In this document: positions 34,122-43,500 of the stretch, one piece after another
Layout: the number at the start of each line of letters is the position of its first letter
Numbering within the stretch: position 1 is the first letter of the stretch
Notes under the pieces: generated by a model
Told to the model about the DNA's origin: nothing
Database searches by the model: none
Seen by the model: the letters and a program-made list of their open reading frames with translations, nothing else
Source of the DNA: Asticcacaulis sp. EMRT-3
GTDB lineage: Bacteria > Pseudomonadota > Alphaproteobacteria > Caulobacterales > Caulobacteraceae
DNA: 64,000 bases
Direction: 5' to 3'
Assembly (NCBI RefSeq): GCF_030027245.1
Contig: NZ_JASERT010000001.1
Location: 310,001 to 374,000, forward strand
Position numbers and translations under genes: made by a program

Positions 34122-34799
34122 CTACACCTTTGCCATAGCGGATTTGAGCGCAGCGGCGGTGGCCGCCTTGCCGGTCAGTTTGGCCACCAGTTCCGCAGCC
34201 GTTTCGCTGGCGATGTCGCTGACATGGCTCATCGCCTCGTCACGCGCCGCCCGAATGCGGGCTTCGGCCTCACCGAGACGCTTGTTGAGCTTCACGTCTT
34301 CCTCGGCCTGAACGGCGGCGCTTTCCGCATTGGAACGCGCCAGCGATTCCGCGGCCATGCGGCGCGCGGCGGCATGGGCTTCGGCGATGTCGGCTTCGGC
34401 CTGCTTCGCCTGAGCCTCAGCCTCATCACGGTTGGCGCGGGCATTGGCCAGGTCTTCGGCGATGGTGGAGCCGCGGTTCGAGATCACCTTGCGCAGACGC
34501 GGGGCGAAAATCCGACCGATCAGCAGATAAAAGACGCCGAAGATGACCAAAAGCCAGACGATCTGGCCCGGCCATTGCGCCATGTCGAGCTGAGGCATAC
34601 CGCCTTCGTCCTTAGCGGGATGTTCCGTCGTTGCCGAGGTGGCGGAGACGGTCTGCGGCATGGCCGAAACGGAGGCCACGGCCTGACCCGGCACCAGGGT
34701 GGCGACCGTGGTGACGCTGGGCGTCGCGGAAAACGACGCCTGCGCGCTCATTGAAGCGCTGACGGAAGAAGGAGCCTCAGGAGAGGTGGCTACGGTCAT
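34122..34799 (-). CDS. ATP synthase F0 subunit b'
   Basis: A 225-residue b'-type stator subunit. It has a membrane helix (GQIVWLLVIFGVFYLLIGRI), the motif FAPRLRKVISNRGSTIAEDL and a long coiled coil. Photosynthetic bacteria and alphaproteobacteria carry such a second b. Oddity: about 65 residues rich in Ser, Thr, Ala and Val precede the usual start (MPQLDMAQWPGQIV), so either the N-terminus is extended or translation begins at that internal ATG. Confidence 0.93.
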   Translation of the reverse strand: MTVATSPEAPSSVSASMSAQASFSATPSVTTVATLVPGQAVASVSAMPQTVSATSATTEHPAKDEGGMPQLDMAQWPGQIVWLLVIFGVFYLLIGRIFAPRLRKVISNRGSTIAEDLANARANRDEAEAQAKQAEADIAEAHAAARRMAAESLARSNAESAAVQAEEDVKLNKRLGEAEARIRAARDEAMSHVSDIASETAAELVAKLTGKAATAAALKSAMAKV

Positions 34800-34884
34800 T
34801 ATCTATCCTTGCGATTCGCTTTCGCGCCCTGGGCCTGCCTGCCATCGCGGACATGCGGCGGTCAGGGCGCGGAATCGCGGCTGC

Positions 34885-35127
34885 TTACTTAAGAACGAAC
34901 AGGATCATCAGGGCGATAACGAAGGCGAAGATGCCGAGGGCTTCGGTCAGCGCCATGCCGATGAACAGGTTGGTTTGCTGGGTCTTGGCCGCCGACGGGT
35001 TACGCAGGGCGCCCAGATAATAGTTGCCGAACAGGATGCCGAGGCCGATACCGGCGCCGATCATGCCGAGGGTCGCCAGACCAGCGCCGATAGCGCGAAG
35101 GCCGGTTTCGATGAGTTGAGAATCCAT
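34885..35127 (-). CDS. atpE: ATP synthase F0 subunit c
   Basis: An 80-residue hairpin of two membrane helices. The glycine-rich first helix is GAGLATLGMIGAGIGLGILF. The second carries the proton-binding Glu in FIGMALTEALGIFAFVIAL. The polar loop region contains RNPSA. It forms the rotor ring. Position in the operon and length are standard. Confidence 0.97.
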   Translation of the reverse strand: MDSQLIETGLRAIGAGLATLGMIGAGIGLGILFGNYYLGALRNPSAAKTQQTNLFIGMALTEALGIFAFVIALMILFVLK

Positions 35128-35169
35128 CAGTTAAGCTCCGTATGGGAAAGAGAGAAAGAAGAAAAAAGA

Positions 35170-35931
35170 TTAGTGGTGGCCGATATTGACCACGTCACTG
35201 AGGTAAACACAGGCCAGAACCGCGAACACGAAGGCTTGCAGGTAAGCGACCAGGAATTCGAGGGTAGTCAGCGCCACCATGGTGCTGAGGGTCAGGACAC
35301 CGATCGCCCAACCGGCCACGCCGATGCTGGCGGCCATGAGGATAAAGCTGGCGAAGACCTTCAGCACGATATGACCACCGACCATATTGCCGAACAGACG
35401 CAGGGTGAGGGTGACCGGGCGCACCATGAAGGAGATGACTTCGATGAGGATGATCAGCGGGGCCAGATACCAGGGCACGCCCGACGGCAGGAACATCTTG
35501 AAGAAGCCAAAGCCGTGGCGGATAAAGCCGACCAGCAGCACGATGGCGAAGGTCAGCAGGGCCAGGGTCAGGGTCACCGCCACCTGCGAGGTGGGGGTGA
35601 AGATGGTGAACATGCCGACCAGATTACAGCTCAGGATGAACAGGAACAGGGTGAAGACGTAAGGGAAGAAATGACGGCCATCGTGGCCGATGATCGATTC
35701 GGTCAGATCATCGACCAGGCTGAACAGCCCTTCGGCCATCACCTGCATCCGGCCCGGAATAATGCTGGCGCGCGCCGTGGACAGGGTGAAGAAAATAAGC
35801 GTCAGGCCGACGGCGATCATCATGGCCAGCACCGAATTGGTGATGGAGAGGTCGAAATGCACGCCCGCTACGTCAAAGGCCGGCCCCGGCAAGACGGTCT
35901 CGATTTTAAACTGGTGTAACGGATCGGCCAT
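35170..35931 (-). CDS. atpB: ATP synthase F0 subunit a
   Basis: A 253-residue polytopic membrane protein. It contains the essential Arg helix (VTLTLRLFGNMVGGHIV) and the final helix LEFLVAYLQAFVFAVLACVYL, both conserved in proton-channel subunit a. It lies between atpI and atpE in the usual alphaproteobacterial order. Confidence 0.97.
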   Translation of the reverse strand: MADPLHQFKIETVLPGPAFDVAGVHFDLSITNSVLAMMIAVGLTLIFFTLSTARASIIPGRMQVMAEGLFSLVDDLTESIIGHDGRHFFPYVFTLFLFILSCNLVGMFTIFTPTSQVAVTLTLALLTFAIVLLVGFIRHGFGFFKMFLPSGVPWYLAPLIILIEVISFMVRPVTLTLRLFGNMVGGHIVLKVFASFILMAASIGVAGWAIGVLTLSTMVALTTLEFLVAYLQAFVFAVLACVYLSDVVNIGHH

Positions 35932-36023
35932 AAGCCCTTATAACCTCTTTTAACAAGAACGGCCCGTCATCAAGGCGGACCGCCAAACATTTGAATTTCG
36001 CGGCAGAAGCCCCGCGGATGCTT

Positions 36024-36329
36024 TTAGCTCTGGCTCGTCTTGGCGATCAGATAGACCGACAACACCATGCCGAATATGGCCCCGATGATCATGCCCCACG
36101 GAAGCGTGTGGAGATAATGATCGCTGACCCAGCCCAGCCCCAGTCCGCCCACAATGCCTCCCAGCAACTGGCCAAGCGCCTGATAGCCCTTGCTGGCACC
36201 CACCTCGGCGCCGGAGTCGGGCTTCTCTTTCCGCTCGCGCGTTTCGATGGCCGTCAGCCGTTTATCGAGATCGCTCAGCTTGTTTTTTGCCGAGCTTTCG
36301 TCTGGAAGTTCATCTGTCACGTTCAGCAC
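36024..36329 (-). CDS. atpI: AtpI-type ATP synthase accessory protein
   Basis: A 101-residue protein with a charged N-terminus and two membrane helices (LGGIVGGLGLGWVSDHYL and WGMIIGAIFGMVLSVYLIA). Size, topology and first position in the F0 operon identify it as AtpI/AtpZ, which assists c-ring assembly or magnesium supply. Confidence 0.92.
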   Translation of the reverse strand: MLNVTDELPDESSAKNKLSDLDKRLTAIETRERKEKPDSGAEVGASKGYQALGQLLGGIVGGLGLGWVSDHYLHTLPWGMIIGAIFGMVLSVYLIAKTSQS

Positions 36330-36614
36330 CCAACAGGCGGAACAACGGGGTCGTTATTCCGGCTTCGAACGGCGCGGAACCTACTCAAGAGATATGCAAA
36401 GGTCAAGCAGTGACATGGAGCAAAAGCAAGCTGTTTGAAAATAAATGGGAAACAGCGCTGTCATGTCGGTTTTACTGCAAGTTTATAACAGCGTAAAATC
36501 ACCGGAATCGCAGGCGCTGCGGCGCGTTTCATCATGACAGAACCGGCTTTGTTATGCACAGGGCCAAGATCAGGCGATTTTTTTTGATTCAGACCAAGCA
36601 TAGTGGCTGAAAAT
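36330..36614. other. Intergenic region upstream of atpI
   Basis: 285 bp between smc and atpI, both on the minus strand. It presumably carries the promoter of the atp F0 operon; no other structure is evident. Confidence 0.45.
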
Positions 36615-39600
36615 CTAGGCCACGTTTTCGGCCACCAGCGCCTCGGCCTGCGACAGATCGACGCTGACCAGTTGCGACACGCCGCGCTCGCTCATGGTGA
36701 CGCCAAACAGGCGGTCCATGCGCGACATGGTGACCGGATTGTGGGTGATGGCGATGAAGCGGGTGCGCGTGCGCTGGCGCATCTCGGCCAGCAGACGGCA
36801 ATAGCGATCGACATTGGCGTCATCGAGCGGCGCATCGACCTCATCGAGTACGCAGACCGGTGCAGGATTGGCCAGAAACACGCCGAAGATCAGGGCCGTA
36901 GCGGTCAGGGCCTGTTCGCCGCCCGACATCAGGCTCATGGTCGAGAGCCGTTTGCCCGGCGGGCAGGCGAAGATTTCCAGCCCGGCTTCGAGCGGATCGT
37001 CCGATTCGATCAGGCGCAGTTCGGCCGATCCGCCGTCGAACAGGGTGACGAACAGGGTTTTGAAGTGTTCGTTGATGATCTCAAAAGCGGCCAGCAGGCG
37101 TTCGCGGCCCTCGGCATTCAGTTCATCAATGCCGTCGCGCAATTTGGCGATGGCGGTGGTCAGGTCGCCGCGTTCCTTGGACAGGGTATCGAGGCGCGCC
37201 TCGTATTCGCTGGCCTCTTCCTCGGCGCGTAAATTGACCGCACCCAACTGGTCGCGCTCCTTTTCCAGACCGGACAGCAGCGATTCGGCGCCGGAAGCAT
37301 CGGCAGGCGTAGCGATGGCTTCTTCCTTCAGCCGCTTGCCCAGCTCATCGGGCGAGCCGCCGGTCTGATCAAGGATCAGGGCTTCAATGTCGCGCGCCTT
37401 GTCCTGAATGGCTTCGAGACGGGCCTGCGCCCCGGCGCGTTCCTCGCGGGCGGCGGAGGCGGCCTGTTCGTGGCCGCGCACATCGATGTCGGCGTCGCGG
37501 CGGGCCTGCTCGGCGGCATTCAGCTTGTCGCGGCCTTCATTCAGGCGTTTTTCGGCGGTGCTGAGCGAATCGACCAGAGAGAGCCGCTTGGCCTCAAAGG
37601 CGTGGGGCGCGGATTGCGCGGCTTCCAGCGTGGCGCGCGTGGCCTGCTGATCCTTTTCGAGCTTGCCCGTGCGCGCCGCCGAATCCTGCGTGCGGCGGCT
37701 CCATTCGGCCAGTTCGCGGCTCAAGGTGCGTTCGCGGCCTTCGCGGGCGCTGCGGTCGCGGGCCTCCTGATCGAGATCGGCACGGGCGCGCATCACCGCC
37801 TGACGGTGCTGACCGGCCTCGGCGCGGGCGGCATCGAGCGCGGCCTTCATGGCGTCCGTATCGAGGCCTGCGGTTTGCGCCGCCTCAACGGCGCGGAAGG
37901 CGGCTTCGGCCTCGGCGTGGTCGGCGCTGAGGCGGGCGAGACTGGCCTCCAGCGCCTCGACACGGGCCTCGAACTGGGTCTGGGCGCGTAAGCTCTCTTC
38001 GGCGGCCATCTGCTTCAGGCGTACCTGACGCTCCAGTTCCGGCAGGCGGCCCCGCGCCTGACGCAAGGACTCTTCGTGCGTCCTGACGGCCTGCGCGGCG
38101 GCGGCCTGCTGACCTTGCACCTCGGCCAGTCTGGGCTTCAGGCCGTCGATTTCGGTTTCGAGTTCGTCATGGCGCGTGCGCTGGGCCAGCCGCACGGCGG
38201 CGGGCTTGGGCGCTTTGGCGCGCACGATCAATCCGTCCCAGCGCCACAGATCGCCTTCGCGCGACACGAGCCGCGCCCCGGCGGGCAGGAGGCCTTGCAG
38301 GCGGTCGCCATCGGCGGCGGCGGCCACGCCGACCGTGGACAGGCGCAAGGAAAGCGCAGCGGGGGCGCGGACATGGGCGCTTAAGGGGGCTACGCCCAGC
38401 GCGGCCAGATCGATGCCGGACGCCTTCGATTCGAAATCCTCGCTCCAGAAGGCCAGGGCGGCGCTGCCCGTGCGTTTCGACAGGCTGAGATTGAGGTCAT
38501 CGCCCAGCGCCGCCGCCAGCGCCAGTTCATAGCCTTTTTCGGGCCGAACCTGATCAAGCACCGGCGCGCCGTCCTTGCGGTTACCGGCCAGTATCTGGCT
38601 GAGGCCCCGCGCTTCAGCCACCAGTCGGCCAAGCTGGTCTTCCAGTTCGCGCACGGTTTTTCGGCTTTGCGCCTCGGTATTGACGAGCGCCGGACGGCCA
38701 CTTTCCAGCGCATCGGCGGCCTGACGGGCGGCGTCTAGCCGGTCTTGCGCTTCGGCGGCTTCGGCCTTCAGGCACTCGACAGCGGCGTGATCGAAGACGC
38801 CCAGCGCCTGACGTTCGTTTTGCGCCGTCTGCCATTGGGCGGTCAGGCGCTCATAACGGGTTTTGGCCTCATTGAGGCGCGCGCTTTCCAGCCTCTGGCG
38901 TTCGGTAAGCGCCGCCTGTTCGGCGGCCAGAACCTCGATGGCGTTATCGGCCTTGACGCGCATGGCTTCGGCCTGTTCGAGTGCTTTTCTCAGCTCCGGT
39001 TCCTGCGAAGGGGCGTTGGCGATCTCCTCGCGCACCCTTGCCAATGACGCGGTTAGCCGTTCGACCTGCGCCCCGCCATCGGCCGACAGATCCTGTTCGC
39101 GCTGGAAATCATCCTGCAAGCGTTTCAGCTCGCTTTTCAGCCGTTCGATCTCGCTGGCCACCTGCTTTTCTTCGAGATCGAGGCGTTCCTTTTCGATATT
39201 GAGCCGGTGCATGATGGTGGCGGCCACGGCCTCTTCTTCGCGCAAAGGGCCAATGGCTTCGGCGGCCTTCAGGGCGGCGGTCTGGGCCACAGATGCAGCG
39301 CGCGTAGTGGCCTCGACACGCGCCGTTTGCGCCTGCATGTCGCTGACCGCACTTTCGAGGAGGTGGCGCACCTCCAGCCATTTGGCGTGGAGAATGGCCT
39401 TTTGCAGGGCACGGATCTCGGCGGAAATCTTTTTGTACTTATCGGCCTGACGTGCTTCGCGTTTGAGCCGCGACAGGGCGGAATCGAGTTCGCGGGCGAT
39501 GTCATCAAGCCGTGACAGATTGGTTTCGGCGGCGGAAAGGCGCAGTTCGGCCTCATGGCGGCGGGTGTGCAGGCCCGACACGCCACCCGCTTCTTCCAGC

Positions 39601-40088
39601 ACGCGGCGGCGGTTTTGCGGCTTGGCGGCGATCAGCTCGGAAATCTGGCCCTGGCGGACGAGAGCGGGCGAATTCGCGCCGGTCGAAGCATCGGCGAACA
39701 GAAGCTGCACATCGCGGGCGCGCACCTCCTTGCCATTGATTTTGTAGGATGAGCCCGCGCCGCGATCAATGCGCCGCGCCACATCCAGCATGGGCTGATC
39801 GGTGAAGGGCTGCGGGGCCATGCGGTCGGCATTATCGATGGTCAGCGTCACCTCGGCCCAGTTGCGCGACGGGCGCTTATCCGAACCGGCGAAGATGACA
39901 TCGTCCATGCCGGCGCCGCGCATCGCCTTGGCCGAGGTAGCCCCCATCACCCAGCGCAGGGCCTCAAGCAGGTTCGACTTGCCGCAGCCATTGGGCCCGA
40001 CAATGCCGGTCAGGCCCGGATCGATGCGAAACTCAGTCGCATCGACAAAGGACTTGAAACCCGAAAGCTTGATCTTCTGAAACTGCAA
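36615..40088 (-). CDS. smc: Chromosome segregation protein SMC
   Basis: An SMC ATPase of about 1157 residues. The N-terminal head has Walker A GPNGCGKSN followed by LLEALRWVMG. Long coiled coils flank a central hinge (around LGDDLNLSLSKRTGSAALAF). The C-terminal head carries the signature LSTMSLMSGGEQALTATALI and Walker B PAPVCVLDEVDAPLDD. SMC with ScpA/ScpB organises and segregates the chromosome. The start is uncertain: the TTG at 40088 gives the family-typical (M)QFQKIKLSGFKSFVD, while a GTG at 40118 adds ten residues. No scp genes are nearby. Confidence 0.96.
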   Translation of the reverse strand: MQFQKIKLSGFKSFVDATEFRIDPGLTGIVGPNGCGKSNLLEALRWVMGATSAKAMRGAGMDDVIFAGSDKRPSRNWAEVTLTIDNADRMAPQPFTDQPMLDVARRIDRGAGSSYKINGKEVRARDVQLLFADASTGANSPALVRQGQISELIAAKPQNRRRVLEEAGGVSGLHTRRHEAELRLSAAETNLSRLDDIARELDSALSRLKREARQADKYKKISAEIRALQKAILHAKWLEVRHLLESAVSDMQAQTARVEATTRAASVAQTAALKAAEAIGPLREEEAVAATIMHRLNIEKERLDLEEKQVASEIERLKSELKRLQDDFQREQDLSADGGAQVERLTASLARVREEIANAPSQEPELRKALEQAEAMRVKADNAIEVLAAEQAALTERQRLESARLNEAKTRYERLTAQWQTAQNERQALGVFDHAAVECLKAEAAEAQDRLDAARQAADALESGRPALVNTEAQSRKTVRELEDQLGRLVAEARGLSQILAGNRKDGAPVLDQVRPEKGYELALAAALGDDLNLSLSKRTGSAALAFWSEDFESKASGIDLAALGVAPLSAHVRAPAALSLRLSTVGVAAAADGDRLQGLLPAGARLVSREGDLWRWDGLIVRAKAPKPAAVRLAQRTRHDELETEIDGLKPRLAEVQGQQAAAAQAVRTHEESLRQARGRLPELERQVRLKQMAAEESLRAQTQFEARVEALEASLARLSADHAEAEAAFRAVEAAQTAGLDTDAMKAALDAARAEAGQHRQAVMRARADLDQEARDRSAREGRERTLSRELAEWSRRTQDSAARTGKLEKDQQATRATLEAAQSAPHAFEAKRLSLVDSLSTAEKRLNEGRDKLNAAEQARRDADIDVRGHEQAASAAREERAGAQARLEAIQDKARDIEALILDQTGGSPDELGKRLKEEAIATPADASGAESLLSGLEKERDQLGAVNLRAEEEASEYEARLDTLSKERGDLTTAIAKLRDGIDELNAEGRERLLAAFEIINEHFKTLFVTLFDGGSAELRLIESDDPLEAGLEIFACPPGKRLSTMSLMSGGEQALTATALIFGVFLANPAPVCVLDEVDAPLDDANVDRYCRLLAEMRQRTRTRFIAITHNPVTMSRMDRLFGVTMSERGVSQLVSVDLSQAEALVAENVA

Positions 40089-40237
40089 GGATTGTTTCCA
40101 TAAACTATTCCTTAACACTCATAGCATGGCAAAGGCGGTCAAGAAACTTACGCGACGGGGCGTGTGATTCCTGTGGAAGATTGCGGCGTTTGTCGACGCT
40201 AAAGCATGATGATATGAGTTTGGGTCGCTAAACTTTC

Positions 40238-40384
40238 CCTTCTCCCCATGACAATGGGGAGAAGGTGGCCTGAACGCAGTGAAGGCCGGATGAGGGGCTG
40301 GGCAGGTACATAAAGAATGCCCCTCACCCGGTCGCCTTCGCTTTGCTTAGGCTCCCGCCCTCTCCCCTCATGAGGGGAGAGGGG
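40238..40384. repeat. Intergenic hairpin repeats between smc and mutY
   Basis: Two strong inverted repeats: CCTTCTCCCCA / TGGGGAGAAGG at 40238-40265 and CCCTCTCCCCTCA / TGAGGGGAGAGGG at about 40358-40383. The intervening sequence contains CCCCTCACCCGGTCGCCTTC. The arrangement resembles common GC-rich intergenic repeats in Caulobacterales. The second hairpin overlaps the mutY stop codon and may terminate it. A similar CTCCCCATC...GATGGGGAG hairpin occurs near 58671-58692. Confidence 0.7.
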
Positions 40385-41483
40385 AAGGAAAAGCGATTCC
40401 AGGTAAAGTCATCCCGTCCTGATCCAGCTTGCGCAGGGCTTTGGCGAAGACGGTCGGCAGGCTGCTGGCCTGATCGAGCGGCAGCCATTGCCAGCCATTA
40501 TGCTGGCGTAACAGGCTGGCCGCTTCGGCGGGCGGCACATCGAGTAGCTTCACAGACTGGCTAAGGGCGAAATGGGTGAAGACATGCTCATAATCGCCAA
40601 GATCGCGCCAGACCCCTTCAAGCGGCGGGGCGGGGGGCGTTTCATCCGCGCCCCAGTCGCTGTGCGGCAGGCCCAGCATACCGCCGAGCAGGCCCTTATC
40701 AGGTCGCCGCTCGACGATCACGGCATCGCCCGCGCGCATCACGAACACCGTGCCGAAGCGGCGCGGCCTGACCGGTTTGGCGGCCTTAATGGGGAAGCGT
40801 TCAGGCTGACCTTGCGCGCGGGCGGCGCAAGCCTCGGCAACAGGGCAGGCCAAAGGATCAGTAAGACATAAGGGCGATTTGGGGCGGCAGACCAGAGCGG
40901 CCAGATCCATCAGGGCCTGCGGCCAGTCGGCGGGCCGCGCCTCGCTCAGCCACTGTGCGCCGGCTTCGCGTATCTCAGGCTTGGCGGCGGGCAGGGGGGT
41001 GGTGATGGCGTACAGGCGGCTCATAATGCGCTCAATATTGCCGTCGATGACATTGGCGGGCAGGTGATAAGCCAGCGCCGCCACTGCCGCCGCCGTATAG
41101 GGACCGAAACCGGGCAGGGCCAGCAGACCGGCTTCGGTATGCGGAAACCGGCCGCCATGCTCGCGCACCACGGTGCGGGCGCATTCCAGCAACCGGCGCG
41201 CGCGGGCATAATAGCCAAGCCCCGCCCATTCGGCCATGACGCGCCCGTCTTCGGCGGCGGCCAGATCGCCAACTGTCGGCCACAGCCTGAGGAATTTGTC
41301 ATAATAGGGGGCGGCGTGGCCCACCGTGGTCTGTTGCAGCATGACTTCGGACAGCCAGATGCGATAGGGATCGGCGGTGGCGTGGCCTTGGCCGCTGTTG
41401 CGCCACGGCAGCTTGCGGCCATGCCGGTCGTACCAGTCGAGCAGGGCCGCTCTTAAGCGCGCGACAAGCGCCGCATCCTTCAT
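40368..41483 (-). CDS. mutY: A/G-specific adenine glycosylase
   Basis: A 371-residue MutY. It has the helix-hairpin-helix LPGFGPYTAAAVAALAY followed by the catalytic Asp region NVIDGNIERIMSRL. The four cysteines for the [4Fe-4S] cluster are in CRPKSPLCLTDPLACPVAEAC. The C-terminal NUDIX-like domain recognises 8-oxoguanine (ending around HVFTHFALSQSVKLLDV). It removes adenine mispaired with 8-oxoG. The start at 41483 matches the domain; a longer frame extends antisense into the divergent gene. It is 13 bp from the divergent DciA-like gene. Confidence 0.96.
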   Translation of the reverse strand: MKDAALVARLRAALLDWYDRHGRKLPWRNSGQGHATADPYRIWLSEVMLQQTTVGHAAPYYDKFLRLWPTVGDLAAAEDGRVMAEWAGLGYYARARRLLECARTVVREHGGRFPHTEAGLLALPGFGPYTAAAVAALAYHLPANVIDGNIERIMSRLYAITTPLPAAKPEIREAGAQWLSEARPADWPQALMDLAALVCRPKSPLCLTDPLACPVAEACAARAQGQPERFPIKAAKPVRPRRFGTVFVMRAGDAVIVERRPDKGLLGGMLGLPHSDWGADETPPAPPLEGVWRDLGDYEHVFTHFALSQSVKLLDVPPAEAASLLRQHNGWQWLPLDQASSLPTVFAKALRKLDQDGMTLPGIAFPSPLPS

Positions 41484-41496
41484 TATAATCGTCACG

Positions 41497-42048
41497 ATGA
41501 AACGCTCTTTGCCATCCGTCGAGGACTCGGTACGCATCTTACGCACGCTGCGCACCAAACGCGCGCCCAAACCGAGGCCGCCCGTACAAAAACAGGTTCA
41601 GCCCCTGCTGAAAAGCCTGCAAAAGAAATTCGAGGCGATGGATGACGGCACATCGGCGCTGAAATCGCGCTGGAACGAGATCGTCGGCGAATCATTGGGC
41701 CGTTTGTGCGAGCCGGTGCGCATTATTCGCGGCCGCACCGGCGGGGCGCTCGAAATCCGCGTGGCCGGGGCCTATGCGCCGCTGATCCAGCACCAGTCGG
41801 CGGTGCTGATCGACCGCATCAACCTGTATCTCGGCGGGCGCAAGGTGGAACGCCTGCGCCTGATTCAGGGGCCGCTCACCCGTCAGGCCGCCGCGCCGAA
41901 ACCCGCGCCCCCCCGGCCCTTGAGCCCGCAGGACGAACTGGCCCTGCAAAGACAGGTGGCCGATGTCAGCGATGAAAAGCTGCGGGCGCAACTGCTCAAG
42001 CTGGGGCGCGGGGTGCTGCGACGGCAGAAGAACGCGCCTCAGGGCTGA
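41497..42048 (+). CDS. DUF721/DciA-like protein
   Basis: A 183-residue protein with the DUF721 core (SALKSRWNEIVGESLGRLCE, then ALEIRVAGAYAPLIQHQSAV and LIDRINLYLGG) and a disordered Pro/Ala-rich C-terminus. DUF721 includes DciA, the helicase loader of bacteria lacking DnaC/DnaI, although short-range similarity makes this assignment tentative. It is divergent from mutY, and placement beside mutY and upstream of thiol oxidoreductase genes is common in Caulobacterales. Confidence 0.88.
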   Translation: MKRSLPSVEDSVRILRTLRTKRAPKPRPPVQKQVQPLLKSLQKKFEAMDDGTSALKSRWNEIVGESLGRLCEPVRIIRGRTGGALEIRVAGAYAPLIQHQSAVLIDRINLYLGGRKVERLRLIQGPLTRQAAAPKPAPPRPLSPQDELALQRQVADVSDEKLRAQLLKLGRGVLRRQKNAPQG

Positions 42049-42173
42049 CGCCCGACCATTTCGCGCCTTATTTCCAGCGTATTTTGCTCTTTAAAAAAGA
42101 CGGCAAAACTATAAAAGGTTGGTACGCGGCTGAAAGGCCGCGATTCCGATGTGCGCTTTTTCAGGGAAACCCC

Positions 42174-42845
42174 ATGATATTGTCCAAGCTGCAATCTTCC
42201 GGTGCTGGCAAGCCGGGGTTCTTCGCCGGGTTGGCCGCCAAAATCCTGCTGGTGGGGGCTATCGCCTCGCTCGGCCTGATGACCGCCTGCGCCAAAAAGG
42301 CCGATCCAACCGCCGGTGAGATGACGATGGGCAATCCCAATGCCAAGGTGACTCTGGTCGAATATGCCTCTGTGGCCTGTCCGATCTGCGCCCAGGTCAA
42401 TGCCACCGTCATCCCTGAGGTCAGGGCGAAATATATCGACACCGGCAAGGTGCTTTATGTCTATAAGCCGATGATGACCGGCAATCCTTCGGTGGCCACG
42501 GCGGGCCACCTGCTGGCGCAGTGCGCGGGCAAGGACAAGTATTTCGACGTGATCGACGCCATCATGCGCTCACAGAAGGAAATGGGCGGCGAAGAAACCG
42601 GCTACAGCAACGCCCGTCCCGTCCTGTGGGGGATTGCCCAGTCGGTGGGCATGACGCAGGCCCAGTTCAATGCCTGCATCACAGACAAGAAGGCCATCGA
42701 CACGCTGAAGCAAAAAATGGACACCTATATGCGGGTCGATAAGGTGGACGCCACGCCGACCTTCTTCGTCAATGGCAAGCGCATGACGATGGTCAAGGGC
42801 GACATCAGCGATTTCGACAATGCCATCCAGCCCCTGCTTAAGTAA
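42174..42845 (+). CDS. DsbA-like thiol oxidoreductase, lipoprotein (first of three)
   Basis: A 223-residue thioredoxin-fold protein of the DsbA/Thioredoxin_4 group. A signal sequence with lipobox (GLMTAC) predicts a lipid-anchored periplasmic protein. The active site is CPIC in VACPICAQ, after GNPNAKVTLVEYAS. The cis-Pro segment is ATPTFFVNG. It probably introduces or isomerises disulfides in exported proteins, with DsbB (5.0 kb) as a possible oxidant. It is followed directly by two paralogues. Confidence 0.93.
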   Translation: MILSKLQSSGAGKPGFFAGLAAKILLVGAIASLGLMTACAKKADPTAGEMTMGNPNAKVTLVEYASVACPICAQVNATVIPEVRAKYIDTGKVLYVYKPMMTGNPSVATAGHLLAQCAGKDKYFDVIDAIMRSQKEMGGEETGYSNARPVLWGIAQSVGMTQAQFNACITDKKAIDTLKQKMDTYMRVDKVDATPTFFVNGKRMTMVKGDISDFDNAIQPLLK

Positions 42846-43499
42846 GTGAAACTGATGAAACATCCGATCAACGCCTTTTTCCGTCTGGTCAGTTTTGGCG
42901 GCCTGATGGGTGCCGCCCTGCTGATGGCGGCCTGCGGCAAGCCCGCCCCCACACCGGTCGGCAGCGGCGACATGGATCTCGGCAATCCCAATGCCAAGGT
43001 GACCGTTATCGAATATGCCTCGGTGACCTGTCCGCACTGTGCCGAATTCCAGAAGGACGTGATGCCGCAACTGACGGCGAAATACATCACGCCGGGCAAG
43101 ATTCACTATATCTACCGCGAATTCCTGACTCCGCCGCAGGATGTTTCCGCCGCCGGTATCCTGCTGGCGCGCTGTGCGGGCAAGGATAATTATTTCAAGG
43201 TCATCGACCAGATCATGGCTTCGCAGGACGAGATGTTCTCCGATGGCACGGGCAAGAACGCCATCCCGGTTCTCCGCCGCATCGGCGCTTCGGTCGGCGT
43301 CACCGGCAAGGCCTTCGACAAGTGCATTACCGATCCGGCGGGCCTGACGCGCATTCAGGATAATATCGACACCTATATGAAGAAGGACGGCGTCAATTCG
43401 ACCCCGACCTTCTTTATCAATGGCAAGGTGCTTGAGCGCCATACCGGCACCCTGTCGGATTTCGACGATGCGATTCAGCCGCTGTTGCAGGGTAAATAA
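42846..43499 (+). CDS. DsbA-like thiol oxidoreductase, lipoprotein (second of three)
   Basis: A 217-residue paralogue of the preceding protein with lipobox LLMAAC, active site CPHC (VTCPHCAEF) and cis-Pro STPTFFING. It begins at a GTG directly after the upstream TAA, or at the ATG three codons later. CPHC is the classical oxidising DsbA motif, unlike CPIC in the first copy, so the pair may differ in redox potential. Confidence 0.93.
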   Translation: MKLMKHPINAFFRLVSFGGLMGAALLMAACGKPAPTPVGSGDMDLGNPNAKVTVIEYASVTCPHCAEFQKDVMPQLTAKYITPGKIHYIYREFLTPPQDVSAAGILLARCAGKDNYFKVIDQIMASQDEMFSDGTGKNAIPVLRRIGASVGVTGKAFDKCITDPAGLTRIQDNIDTYMKKDGVNSTPTFFINGKVLERHTGTLSDFDDAIQPLLQGK

Positions 43500-43500
43500 A

